A stretch of 5,070 nt of DNA from Chloroflexota bacterium (GTDB taxonomy: Bacteria; Chloroflexota; Anaerolineae; 4572-78; J111), in NCBI GenBank assembly GCA_003694775.1, contig RFJV01000272.1, positions 1-5,070 of the forward strand, written 5' to 3'. The translations under genes and the position numbers were made by a program. A model generated the notes under the pieces. It saw nothing but the letters and a program-made list of their open reading frames with translations. It made no database searches and was not told the DNA's origin. This document shows positions 1 through 5,070 of this stretch, in pieces. Position 1 is the first letter of the stretch. The number at the start of each line of letters is the position of its first letter.

Positions 1-15
1 AATGTTGCCCGTAGT

Positions 16-98
16 GCCTCGGTGGCGGAATTGGCATACGCAGCAGGTTGAGGGCCTGTGCCCGCGAGGGCGTGAGAGTTCGAGTCTCTCCCGAGGCA
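16..98 (+). tRNA. tRNA-Leu (anticodon GAG)
   Basis: A complete class II cloverleaf can be drawn by eye. The 7-bp acceptor stem pairs 16-22 (GCCTCGG) with 91-97 (CCGAGGC), and A98 is the discriminator. The anticodon stem pairs 43-47 with 55-59 around the loop TTGAGGG, placing anticodon GAG at 50-52. A long variable arm forms from GCCC 60-63 and GGGC 68-71, as expected for leucine tRNAs. The T arm is a 5-bp stem, 74-78 with 86-90, around TTCGAGT. It reads CTC and CTT leucine codons. The 3' CCA is not encoded (TCC follows the discriminator), so it must be added by the nucleotidyltransferase. Its promoter lies left of the window. Confidence 0.97.
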
Positions 99-109
99 TC
101 CCCACAGAT

Positions 110-139
110 AAAAAGCGCGGCTGGCTGGCCGCGCTTTTT
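110..139 (+). terminator. Rho-independent terminator after tRNA-Leu
   Basis: GCGCGGC (115-121) pairs with GCCGCGC (128-134) around a 6-nt loop, and five A residues (110-114) pair with the five T residues (135-139) that form the U tract. The 12-bp stem begins 12 bases after the tRNA and is a classical terminator. Because of the A/T flanks it could act in both directions, but no minus-strand gene needs it. It ends only 32 bases before the GH8 start codon. Confidence 0.9.
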
Positions 140-158
140 GCTGTTATCCAACCCCTTT

Positions 159-162
159 GGAG
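159..162 (+). promoter_or_regulatory. Ribosome binding site that fixes the GH8 start
   Basis: GGAG lies 9 bases before ATG 172. An in-frame TTG at 157 would give five extra N-terminal residues, but it overlaps this Shine-Dalgarno site and would put acidic and basic residues before the signal peptide. The ATG at 172 is therefore preferred. Confidence 0.7.
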
Positions 163-171
163 AAAAGCACC

Positions 172-1443
172 ATGCGTTCTGTCCTGTCTGCCGCTTTTAT
201 GCTGGCTTGGCCCGCCGTTCTGATTATCACCGCCTGTACTCCGGTTGTGTCTACCGCCACCCCGACCCCTCAGCCACCGTACCGTCCCTTTCCCCAGCAC
301 GTCCGCTACGCGGACGGCACCATTCGCCCCAACCATCTTCCCCAACAACAGCTTGATGATGACGTGCGGGCCGCGTACGACCACTGGAAAGCGCGCTATC
401 TCAAACCGGTGCCGGATACCTCCCCGATTCAATACCGGGTATCGTTTGGCTCATCCAACCCCAACCGCACCGTATCCGAAGGTCAGGGTTTCGGCATGAT
501 AATTACCGCCCTGATGGCCGGATACGACCCCGACGCCCAAACCATTTTTGATGGCCTGTGGCGTTTTACCCGCGCCCACCCCAGCAACAGGGACGACCGT
601 CTGATGGCCTGGGAGGTCCCCGAACCAGACCGCGGCGCGTCGAGCGCCTTTGACGGCGACGCGGATATGGCCTACGCCCTTCTCCTGGCCCATGCCCAAT
701 GGGGCAGTGACGGCGACATCAACTACGCCGCCGAAGCCCAAACATTGATAACCGCCATCCGGGAATCGACCATCGGCCCGGACAGCAATCTGCCCATGCT
801 CGGCGATTGGGTAAAGCCCAAAGGTTATCCGTACAACCAGTATACCCCCCGCACTTCGGACTTCATGTTTTCCCACTTTCGGGCCTACGCCGCCTTTACC
901 GGTGACGACACCTGGCACAGGGTTATCCAGGCCGGACAGGCCGCGGTAGACCATATCCAAACTACCTACAGCCCAGACACCGGTCTTCTGCCCGACTTTC
1001 TGGTGGCCCAATCCGGCCCAGACCATCTTCTTCAACCCGCGCCCCCCAGATTCCTGGAAGGCCCGCACGACGGCGACTACCACTACAACGCCGGCCGTGT
1101 CCCCTGGCGGCTGGGGATGGATGTCCTCCTCCACGGCGACCCTGTTTCAACGGCTCAGGTACAGAAAATGGCCCGCTGGATTGTCCGGGATACCGGCGGC
1201 AATCCAAAAGCCATCAAAGCCGGCTACCGGCTGGATGGAACCCCCAATGGAGATTATTTCACCACCTTCTTTGCCGCCCCCTTCGGTGTGGCCGTGATGA
1301 CCACCCCGGAACACCAGCAGTTTCTGAACGACCTGTACGATGCCGTTGCCCACCGCCGGGAAGACTACTACGAAGACAGCGTTACCCTGCTCACCCTGCT
1401 GGTAATGAGCGGCAACTACTGGTCGCCCGCAGTACAGCCGTAA
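172..1443 (+). CDS. Glycoside hydrolase family 8 lipoprotein (chitosanase/lichenase/endoglucanase-like)
   Basis: This is a 423-residue secreted endo-beta-glycosidase of family GH8, an (alpha/alpha)6-barrel inverting enzyme. The N-terminus has a hydrophobic segment (residues 4-21) ending in the lipobox ITAC, with Cys22 as the probable lipidation site. A Thr/Pro-rich linker follows to about residue 42, so the protein should be membrane-anchored and face outward. GH8 hallmarks are visible. SEGQGFGM carries the expected general acid Glu103. The family signature at 159-177 reads AFDGDADMAYALLLAHAQW, with Asp161 and Asp163; Phe160 stands where Ser/Thr is usual. RTSDFM lies near 227, and RVPWR near 309. 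The classical GH8a base Asp is Asn306 here, and Glu296 in a preceding loop (FLEG) is a plausible replacement, which points to the GH8b branch of chitosanases and lichenases. The precise substrate (chitosan, beta-1,3-1,4-glucan or cellulose) cannot be read from the sequence. No carbohydrate-binding module is present. No cellulose-synthase genes are adjacent, so a BcsZ role is not supported. The start is ATG 172, set by GGAG at 159. Confidence 0.9.
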   Translation: MRSVLSAAFMLAWPAVLIITACTPVVSTATPTPQPPYRPFPQHVRYADGTIRPNHLPQQQLDDDVRAAYDHWKARYLKPVPDTSPIQYRVSFGSSNPNRTVSEGQGFGMIITALMAGYDPDAQTIFDGLWRFTRAHPSNRDDRLMAWEVPEPDRGASSAFDGDADMAYALLLAHAQWGSDGDINYAAEAQTLITAIRESTIGPDSNLPMLGDWVKPKGYPYNQYTPRTSDFMFSHFRAYAAFTGDDTWHRVIQAGQAAVDHIQTTYSPDTGLLPDFLVAQSGPDHLLQPAPPRFLEGPHDGDYHYNAGRVPWRLGMDVLLHGDPVSTAQVQKMARWIVRDTGGNPKAIKAGYRLDGTPNGDYFTTFFAAPFGVAVMTTPEHQQFLNDLYDAVAHRREDYYEDSVTLLTLLVMSGNYWSPAVQP

Positions 1444-1447
1444 AAAG

Positions 1448-1475
1448 TTGCAATCCTGGCTAAAAGGGCTACAAT
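1448..1475 (+). promoter_or_regulatory. Candidate sigma70-type promoter just after the GH8 gene
   Basis: TTGCAA (1448-1453; 4 of 6 match to TTGACA) and TACAAT (1470-1475; 5 of 6 match to TATAAT) are separated by 16 bases. The pair begins 5 bases after the GH8 stop codon. A 6-bp inverted repeat, GGCTAA 1458-1463 and TTAGCC 1475-1480, brackets the -10 box and could be an operator or chance. No ORF with a credible ribosome site lies between here and the terminator at 1599, so any product would be a short RNA beginning near 1482. The match is by eye only. Confidence 0.42.
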
Positions 1476-1481
1476 TAGCCT

Positions 1482-1625
1482 ACTATCAACAATGCGGTTG
1501 AATTTCGCGTTCGATGCTTTCTGTATTTTTCATTGTGCATTCCCATCACCCCTGCCCCCAGGAAATTCAAAAAGTTAATGTTCTGCCCCCGTCCGGTGAC
1601 CCTGCCAGTACTGGTAGGGTTTTTC
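1482..1625 (+). ncRNA. Candidate small RNA (or GH8 3' UTR), unidentified
   Basis: About 144 bases lie between the candidate promoter at 1448-1475 and the terminator at 1599-1626. A perfect 9-bp inverted repeat, TTGAATTTC (1498-1506) with GAAATTCAA (1562-1570), would close a 55-base domain. A short CAAC/GTTG hairpin sits at 1487-1500. I do not recognise SRP RNA, 6S RNA, tmRNA, RNase P RNA or a known riboswitch in it. The alternative is that this is simply the 3' untranslated tail of the GH8 message. Both ends are inferred. Confidence 0.25.
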
Positions 1626-1626
1626 T
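1599..1626 (+). terminator. Rho-independent terminator downstream of GH8
   Basis: CCCTGCC (1600-1606) pairs with GGTAGGG (1613-1619), with one G-T wobble, around the loop AGTACT, whose outer bases can pair further. A1599 and T1620 extend the stem. The T run 1620-1624 follows. It ends any transcript of GH8 or of the candidate small RNA, and isolates the CBS-kor unit from upstream transcription. Confidence 0.8.
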
Positions 1627-1647
1627 ATTTTATGGTTCCCCCCCGGA

Positions 1648-1676
1648 GGGTTTGTCCAAAATTTTTGGACAAACCC
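1648..1676. repeat. Perfect 14+1+14 palindrome, candidate operator
   Basis: GGGTTTGTCCAAAA (1648-1661) and TTTTGGACAAACCC (1663-1676) are exact reverse complements around the single base T1662. The centre lies about 65 bases before the inferred start of CBS-kor transcription. That position suits an activator site or an upstream operator. As RNA it would make a stable hairpin, but CCCTATCC follows with no T run, so it is a poor terminator. It could also be a dispersed palindromic element. No protein is identified as its binder. Confidence 0.6.
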
Positions 1677-1692
1677 CTATCCGGAACAAAAC

Positions 1693-1720
1693 TTTAACTT
1701 TTTCAATTTCAAGCTACAAT
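1693..1720 (+). promoter_or_regulatory. Candidate promoter of the CBS-korA-korB unit
   Basis: The -10 box TACAAT (1715-1720) lies 35 bases before the CBS start codon, in an AT-rich stretch. The best -35 candidate is TTTAAC (1693-1698) with 16-base spacing. It is weak (3 of 6), which would fit dependence on an activator such as one binding the palindrome at 1648-1676. The octamer GCTACAAT here is shared with the candidate promoter at 1448-1475. Confidence 0.48.
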
Positions 1721-1754
1721 ATTAGGTAGAAATTTCAGGAAAGGAGCAAATTTT

Positions 1755-2225
1755 ATGAGTCTGGAGCAAGATTTACAGCAAGAACAAGTAGACCGTCTTG
1801 ACCTGTCCGACTTTGTGACCGTGGAAATCGGCACATCGGTCGGAACGACGGTCAAAAAAATGAGAGAAGCACATCACAACTGCGCGATTATTCTGGACCA
1901 GGGGAAACTGGTGGGTATCTTTACCGACCGGGACATTTTACAGAAAATCGCCGACCAGCCGGAAACGTGGTCTCTGCCTATCGACGACTTTATGACCCCC
2001 TCTCCCCTCACCGTACCGGCCAGCGCCCCGGCCAGCGAGGCCCTGGCCCTGATGGACGAGCACCGCTTCCGGAATGTCCCTGTAGTGAATCAGGAAACCG
2101 GTGAAGTGATAGGTAACCTGACCCACTACGCCATTATCAAGTATCTGGCCGACCGGTTCCCCGAATCTGTATACAACCAGGCCCCCCAACCGAACCGGGT
2201 GCCGCGCAAGCGGGATGGTGCATAA
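1755..2225 (+). CDS. Tandem CBS-domain protein (putative nucleotide-sensing regulator)
   Basis: The 156-residue soluble protein consists almost entirely of two CBS domains, roughly residues 18-68 and 78-134, which should fold as one Bateman module. Such modules bind AMP, ADP, ATP, SAM or similar ligands and control a partner protein. Repeat 1 ends in GIFTDRDIL (54-62), with the ribose-phosphate-binding pattern Thr57-x-x-Asp60. Repeat 2 has MTPSPLTV at its start and GNLTHYAII (120-128) at its end, where the Asp is Ala126, so its site may be weak or specific for another ligand. The first 17 residues are polar and glutamine/glutamate rich. The tail after 140 is basic (RVPRKR) and probably disordered. 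No catalytic, DNA-binding or membrane domain is fused. The start has a strong AAGGAG at 1741-1746, 8 bases ahead. The gene lies 39 bases before korA on the same strand, which suggests co-transcription and control of that enzyme. The partner is inferred from position only. Confidence 0.88.
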   Translation: MSLEQDLQQEQVDRLDLSDFVTVEIGTSVGTTVKKMREAHHNCAIILDQGKLVGIFTDRDILQKIADQPETWSLPIDDFMTPSPLTVPASAPASEALALMDEHRFRNVPVVNQETGEVIGNLTHYAIIKYLADRFPESVYNQAPQPNRVPRKRDGA

Positions 2226-2250
2226 TCAACGGAATGGATTGAACACTTAT

Positions 2251-2259
2251 GGAGGTGAT
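2251..2259 (+). promoter_or_regulatory. Unusually complete ribosome binding site of korA
   Basis: GGAGGTGAT matches the whole anti-Shine-Dalgarno core (ATCACCTCC) over nine bases. GGAGG ends 9 bases before ATG 2265, so strong translation initiation is expected. It also confirms the korA start, and no promoter or terminator is visible in the 39-base gap after the CBS gene. Confidence 0.75.
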
Positions 2260-2264
2260 TTTAC

Positions 2265-4139
2265 ATGGCTCAGCCCAAACATATAGAGTTTGAAGATGTC
2301 GATTCTGTCATTATCCGTTTTGCCGGCGACTCCGGCGACGGAATGCAGTTGACCGGCACCCAGTTTTCTGATACCGCGGCCATCTTCGGCAACGACATCA
2401 GCACCCTGCCCGACTTTCCGGCAGAAATCCGTGCCCCTGCCGGCACCCTGGCCGGGGTCAGCGGTTTTCAGGTGAACTTTGCCAGCCAGGACATCCTTAC
2501 CCCTGGCGACGCGCCGCAGGTGCTGGTCGCCATGAACCCCGCCGCCCTCAAAGCCAACCTGCCCGACCTGGAACCGGGCGGCACCATCATCGTCAACACC
2601 GATGCCTTTACCGACGCCAACCTTAAAAAGGCCGGCTACGACAGCAACCCCCTGGAAGACGGCAGTCTGGACGGGTACGAAGTACACCAGCTTCCGATTT
2701 CGACCCTCAACCGGAATGCCCTGGAAAAAATCGAAGGCCTGACCGCCAAAGACATCGACCGGTGCAAAAACTTCTTTGCCCTGGGGCTGACCTTCTGGAT
2801 TTACGACCGCCCGCTGGAGCCGTCGCTGGAGTACATTGCCAAAAAGTTTGCCAACAAACCGGCTATTATGAAGGCCAACCAGACCGCCCTCCGGGCCGGC
2901 TACAGCGTGGGCCACAATACCGAAGCCTTCCAGACCCGCTACCGCATCCGCCGCGCCCATCTCAAGCCGGGCATTTACCGCAAAATTACCGGCAACGAGG
3001 CTATGGCCCTGGGGCTGGTCACCGCGGCCAGACTGGCCGGCAAACCGCTCTTTTACGGCTCCTACCCCATTACCCCCGCCAGCGATATTCTGCACAACCT
3101 GGCCGCGCTCAAGCACTTTGACGTGCGCACCTTCCAGGCCGAAGACGAAATCGCGGCTATGGGGTCGGTCATTGGGGCGGCCTTTGGCGGCGTGTTTGCC
3201 GCTACCGGAACCAGCGGCCCCGGCGTAGCCCTGAAGAGCGAAGCCATCAACCTGGCCGTTATGCTGGAACTGCCGATGGTCATCGTAGATGTCCAGCGCG
3301 GCGGCCCCAGCACCGGCCTGCCCACCAAAACCGAGCAGGCCGACCTCCTGCAGGCCATGTACGGGCGCAACGGCGAAAGTCCCGTCCCGGTGCTGGCCCC
3401 CGCCACCCCCGCCGACTGCTTTGACATTGCCATTGAAGCCTTCCGTCTGGCCATCCGGGCGATGACCCCCGTGTTCGTGCTCAGCGACGGCTACCTGGGC
3501 AACAGTGCCCAGCCCTGGCTCATCCCCGACCCCGACAAGCTGGAGCCTATCAAGGTAGTCCACCCCACCGCCGCCGACAACGGCGACGGCTTCAAACCGT
3601 ACAAACGCAACCCGGAAACCCTGGGCCGGCCCTGGGCCATCCCCGGCACGCCCGGCCTGGAGCACCGCCTGGGCGGTCTGGCTAAACAGCCGGAAACCGG
3701 CAACGTATCTTACAACCCCCGCGAAAACGAGCAGATGAACCGCGAACGGGCCGAAAAGATTGCCCGCCTGGCAGAAGTCATCCCGGAACAGGAGGTGACC
3801 GGCCCAGAGGAAGGCGACTTGCTGGTGGTCAGTTGGGGCAGTACTTACGGCGCGGTCCGTTCTGCCGTGCTCGACCTGCGAAAACAGGGGTACGAAGTTT
3901 CCCACGCCCACCTGCGCTACCTCAACCCCTTCCCCCGCAACCTGGGCGACATCCTCAGCCGGTTTGAACGCATCCTGGTTCCGGAAATGAACCTGGGCCA
4001 GCTGGTCATTCTCCTGCGCGGCAAATTCGGCACCCACAACTTTATCCCGTATTCCAAAGTTCAGGGACGCCCCTTCACCATCAAGGAAGTGAAAGCCAAA
4101 ATCCAATCTCTGCTGGACAATACCGGAGGTGCAGAATGA
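2265..4139 (+). CDS. korA: 2-oxoacid:ferredoxin oxidoreductase, fused gamma-alpha subunit (2-oxoglutarate type)
   Basis: KorA pairs with KorB to convert a 2-oxoacid and CoA to acyl-CoA and CO2 while reducing ferredoxin; with 2-oxoglutarate the product is succinyl-CoA. The enzyme is cytoplasmic and serves the TCA cycle, or runs in reverse in reductive carbon fixation. The 624 residues match the usual length of two-subunit enzymes with fused gamma and alpha parts. The gamma domain spans about 13-200 and opens with AGDSGDGMQ (20-28). The alpha pyrimidine-binding domain follows from about 240, with [10 protein letters not shown] (265-274), whose Thr270 is the expected substrate-contact residue. 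Further landmarks are EDEIAAMG (293-300), TGTSGPG (314-320) and [11 protein letters not shown] (344-354) with the conserved Arg345. A linker with [14 protein letters not shown] (455-468), typical of KorA proteins, leads to domain II at about 515-605 (WGSTYGAV, then YLNPFP). It starts after a near-perfect ribosome site and overlaps korB by ATGA. Substrate choice among 2-oxoglutarate, pyruvate and other 2-oxoacids is not certain from motifs alone. Confidence 0.95.
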   Translation: MAQPKHIEFEDVDSVIIRFAGDSGDGMQLTGTQFSDTAAIFGNDISTLPDFPAEIRAPAGTLAGVSGFQVNFASQDILTPGDAPQVLVAMNPAALKANLPDLEPGGTIIVNTDAFTDANLKKAGYDSNPLEDGSLDGYEVHQLPISTLNRNALEKIEGLTAKDIDRCKNFFALGLTFWIYDRPLEPSLEYIAKKFANKPAIMKANQTALRAGYSVGHNTEAFQTRYRIRRAHLKPGIYRKITGNEAMALGLVTAARLAGKPLFYGSYPITPASDILHNLAALKHFDVRTFQAEDEIAAMGSVIGAAFGGVFAATGTSGPGVALKSEAINLAVMLELPMVIVDVQRGGPSTGLPTKTEQADLLQAMYGRNGESPVPVLAPATPADCFDIAIEAFRLAIRAMTPVFVLSDGYLGNSAQPWLIPDPDKLEPIKVVHPTAADNGDGFKPYKRNPETLGRPWAIPGTPGLEHRLGGLAKQPETGNVSYNPRENEQMNRERAEKIARLAEVIPEQEVTGPEEGDLLVVSWGSTYGAVRSAVLDLRKQGYEVSHAHLRYLNPFPRNLGDILSRFERILVPEMNLGQLVILLRGKFGTHNFIPYSKVQGRPFTIKEVKAKIQSLLDNTGGAE

Positions 4140-5070
4140 CCGAAGTAAAACTGACCCGCAAAGACTTTGTTTCAGACCAGACGGTGCGGTGGTGTCCCGG
4201 CTGTGGCGATTACGCCATTCTGGCCCAGCTTCAGCGCGTTCTGCCGGAACTGGGTATTCCCAAAGAAAAAATCGTCTTCATCTCCGGTATCGGATGCTCC
4301 AGCCGGTTCCCGTACTACATGAACACCTACGGCATCCACAGCATTCACGGACGCGCCCCCACCCTGGCAACCGGCCTCAAGCTGGCAAATCCGGAGCTGA
4401 ACGTATGGGTCATCACCGGTGACGGCGACGGCCTGTCGATTGGCGGCAACCACCTCCTACACACCATGCGCCGCAATGTAGACCTGAACATCATCCTCTT
4501 CAACAACGCCATCTACGGCCTGACCAAGGGCCAGTATTCGCCCACCTCACCGCAGGGTAAAGTCACCAAATCCTCCCCGATGGGGTCGGTTGAGCGCCCG
4601 CTGAACCCAATTTCCGTCGCCATTGCCGCCGAAGCCACCTTCATCGCCCGGACGGTCGACTCCAACGTCAAGCACATGGCCGAAATGTTTCGCCGGGCCG
4701 CGGCCCACAAAGGTGTGTCTTTTGTGGAAGTCTACCAGAACTGCGTTATCTTCAATGATAAAAACTGGAGCTACGCCACCGACCCTAAAAGCCGGGCAGA
4801 ACACATCCTGGAGCTGGAACACGGTAAGCCGATGATTTTCGGCAAAAACCGGGATAAAGGTATCCGGCTCAACGGCCTGGACCCGGAAATCGTTTCTCTG
4901 GATGAAGTGTCGGAAGATGAACTGCTAGTCCATGATGAACATGGCTCGGCCAGCCGGGCCTATTTGCTCAGCCGAATGCGCTACCCCCAGTTTCCGGAAC
5001 CCATCGGCGTTATTCGCGACATCCAGCGCCCCACCTACGAAGAAAGTGTGCTGGGGCAAATCCAGGAGGC
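4136..5070 (+). CDS. korB: 2-oxoacid:ferredoxin oxidoreductase, beta subunit (3' end cut by window)
   Basis: KorB binds thiamine diphosphate and the single [4Fe-4S] cluster of the complex. The frame is open from ATG 4136 to the window edge: 311 complete codons and two bases, with no stop. Family members are usually somewhat longer (roughly 330-350 residues), so only a short C-terminal piece should be missing. Cluster ligands are visible as WCPGCGD (Cys20, Cys23), GIGCSSR (Cys54) and YQNC (Cys203). [11 protein letters not shown] (70-80) precedes the thiamine diphosphate/Mg motif [12 protein letters not shown] (95-106), continued by [15 protein letters not shown] (123-137), which is typical of 2-oxoglutarate/2-oxoacid enzymes. 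The start overlaps the korA stop in ATGA, and GGAGGT at 4125-4130 inside korA serves as its ribosome site. This implies coupled translation and equal subunit supply. No ferredoxin-like delta subunit gene lies upstream. One downstream of the window cannot be excluded. Confidence 0.96.
   Translation, partial: MTEVKLTRKDFVSDQTVRWCPGCGDYAILAQLQRVLPELGIPKEKIVFISGIGCSSRFPYYMNTYGIHSIHGRAPTLATGLKLANPELNVWVITGDGDGLSIGGNHLLHTMRRNVDLNIILFNNAIYGLTKGQYSPTSPQGKVTKSSPMGSVERPLNPISVAIAAEATFIARTVDSNVKHMAEMFRRAAAHKGVSFVEVYQNCVIFNDKNWSYATDPKSRAEHILELEHGKPMIFGKNRDKGIRLNGLDPEIVSLDEVSEDELLVHDEHGSASRAYLLSRMRYPQFPEPIGVIRDIQRPTYEESVLGQIQE

Noticed and set aside
16..98. tRNA-Leu as an integration site for a mobile element
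   Set aside because: No integrase gene and no direct repeat of the tRNA 3' end is seen within the window.
2..223. 73-codon ORF across the tRNA and its terminator
   Set aside because: It overlaps a complete tRNA gene and a terminator hairpin, so it cannot be a normal coding region.
451..1134. 227-codon minus-strand frame opposite GH8
   Set aside because: Low-complexity Val/Gly-rich translation antisense to a gene with clear GH8 motifs; treated as a shadow.
1648..1676. Palindrome as a second rho-independent terminator
   Set aside because: The hairpin would be stable, but the bases after it are CCCTATCC on + and CCTCCGG on -, with no T run in either direction.
1514..1729. 71-codon ORF in the gap between GH8 and the CBS gene
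   Set aside because: It runs through the terminator at 1599-1626, the palindrome and the promoter of the next unit, has no Shine-Dalgarno site and no recognisable motif.
1444..1754. Riboswitch leader for the CBS-kor unit
   Set aside because: The terminator at 1599 precedes the likely CBS promoter at 1693-1720, and no conserved riboswitch core was recognised.
2247..4106. 619-codon open frame on the minus strand opposite korA
   Set aside because: It lies antisense to a clear KorA, its translation is Gly/Val/Gln-rich with no recognisable domain, and such frames arise from the GC-biased third positions of the true gene.

Overview
The window reads as an ordinary bacterial chromosome segment with every supported gene on the + strand: GC-rich coding DNA and one AT-richer gap of 311 bases. 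The tRNA gene lacks an encoded CCA tail. The main metabolic locus encodes a ferredoxin-type 2-oxoacid oxidoreductase with a fused gamma-alpha subunit. Together with a lipoprotein-type glycoside hydrolase and TACAAT-type -10 boxes, this would fit an Anaerolineae-like Chloroflexota bacterium. That lineage guess is inference from style and not proven by any marker here.

Layout: (1) 16-98 is tRNA-Leu(GAG), followed by a strong hairpin terminator at 110-139. (2) 172-1443 encodes a secreted lipoprotein of glycoside hydrolase family 8, probably of the chitosanase/lichenase-like branch. (3) 1444-1754 has no credible protein gene. It holds a promoter-like pair right after the GH8 stop, an inverted-repeat-containing stretch ending in a rho-independent terminator (a candidate small RNA or the GH8 3' UTR), a perfect 14+1+14 palindrome, and a promoter-like element for the next operon. 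(4) 1755-2225 encodes a small tandem-CBS protein. (5) 2265-4139 and 4136-5070 encode the alpha (gamma-alpha fused) and beta subunits of a 2-oxoacid:ferredoxin oxidoreductase, most likely acting on 2-oxoglutarate. The beta gene runs off the right edge.

How the genes work together: the CBS gene, korA and korB look like one transcription unit (39-base gap, then a 4-base ATGA overlap, with strong Shine-Dalgarno sites). KorA and KorB form the enzyme that interconverts 2-oxoglutarate and CoA with succinyl-CoA and CO2, using ferredoxin as electron carrier. The CBS protein may tie that reaction to the adenylate or energy state of the cell, which is a hypothesis from gene order. The GH8 lipoprotein is a separate unit that would attack beta-linked polysaccharide outside the membrane. 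No mobile element, CRISPR array or clearly new multi-gene system was found. The most interesting parts are the regulatory DNA between GH8 and the CBS gene and the CBS-kor linkage.
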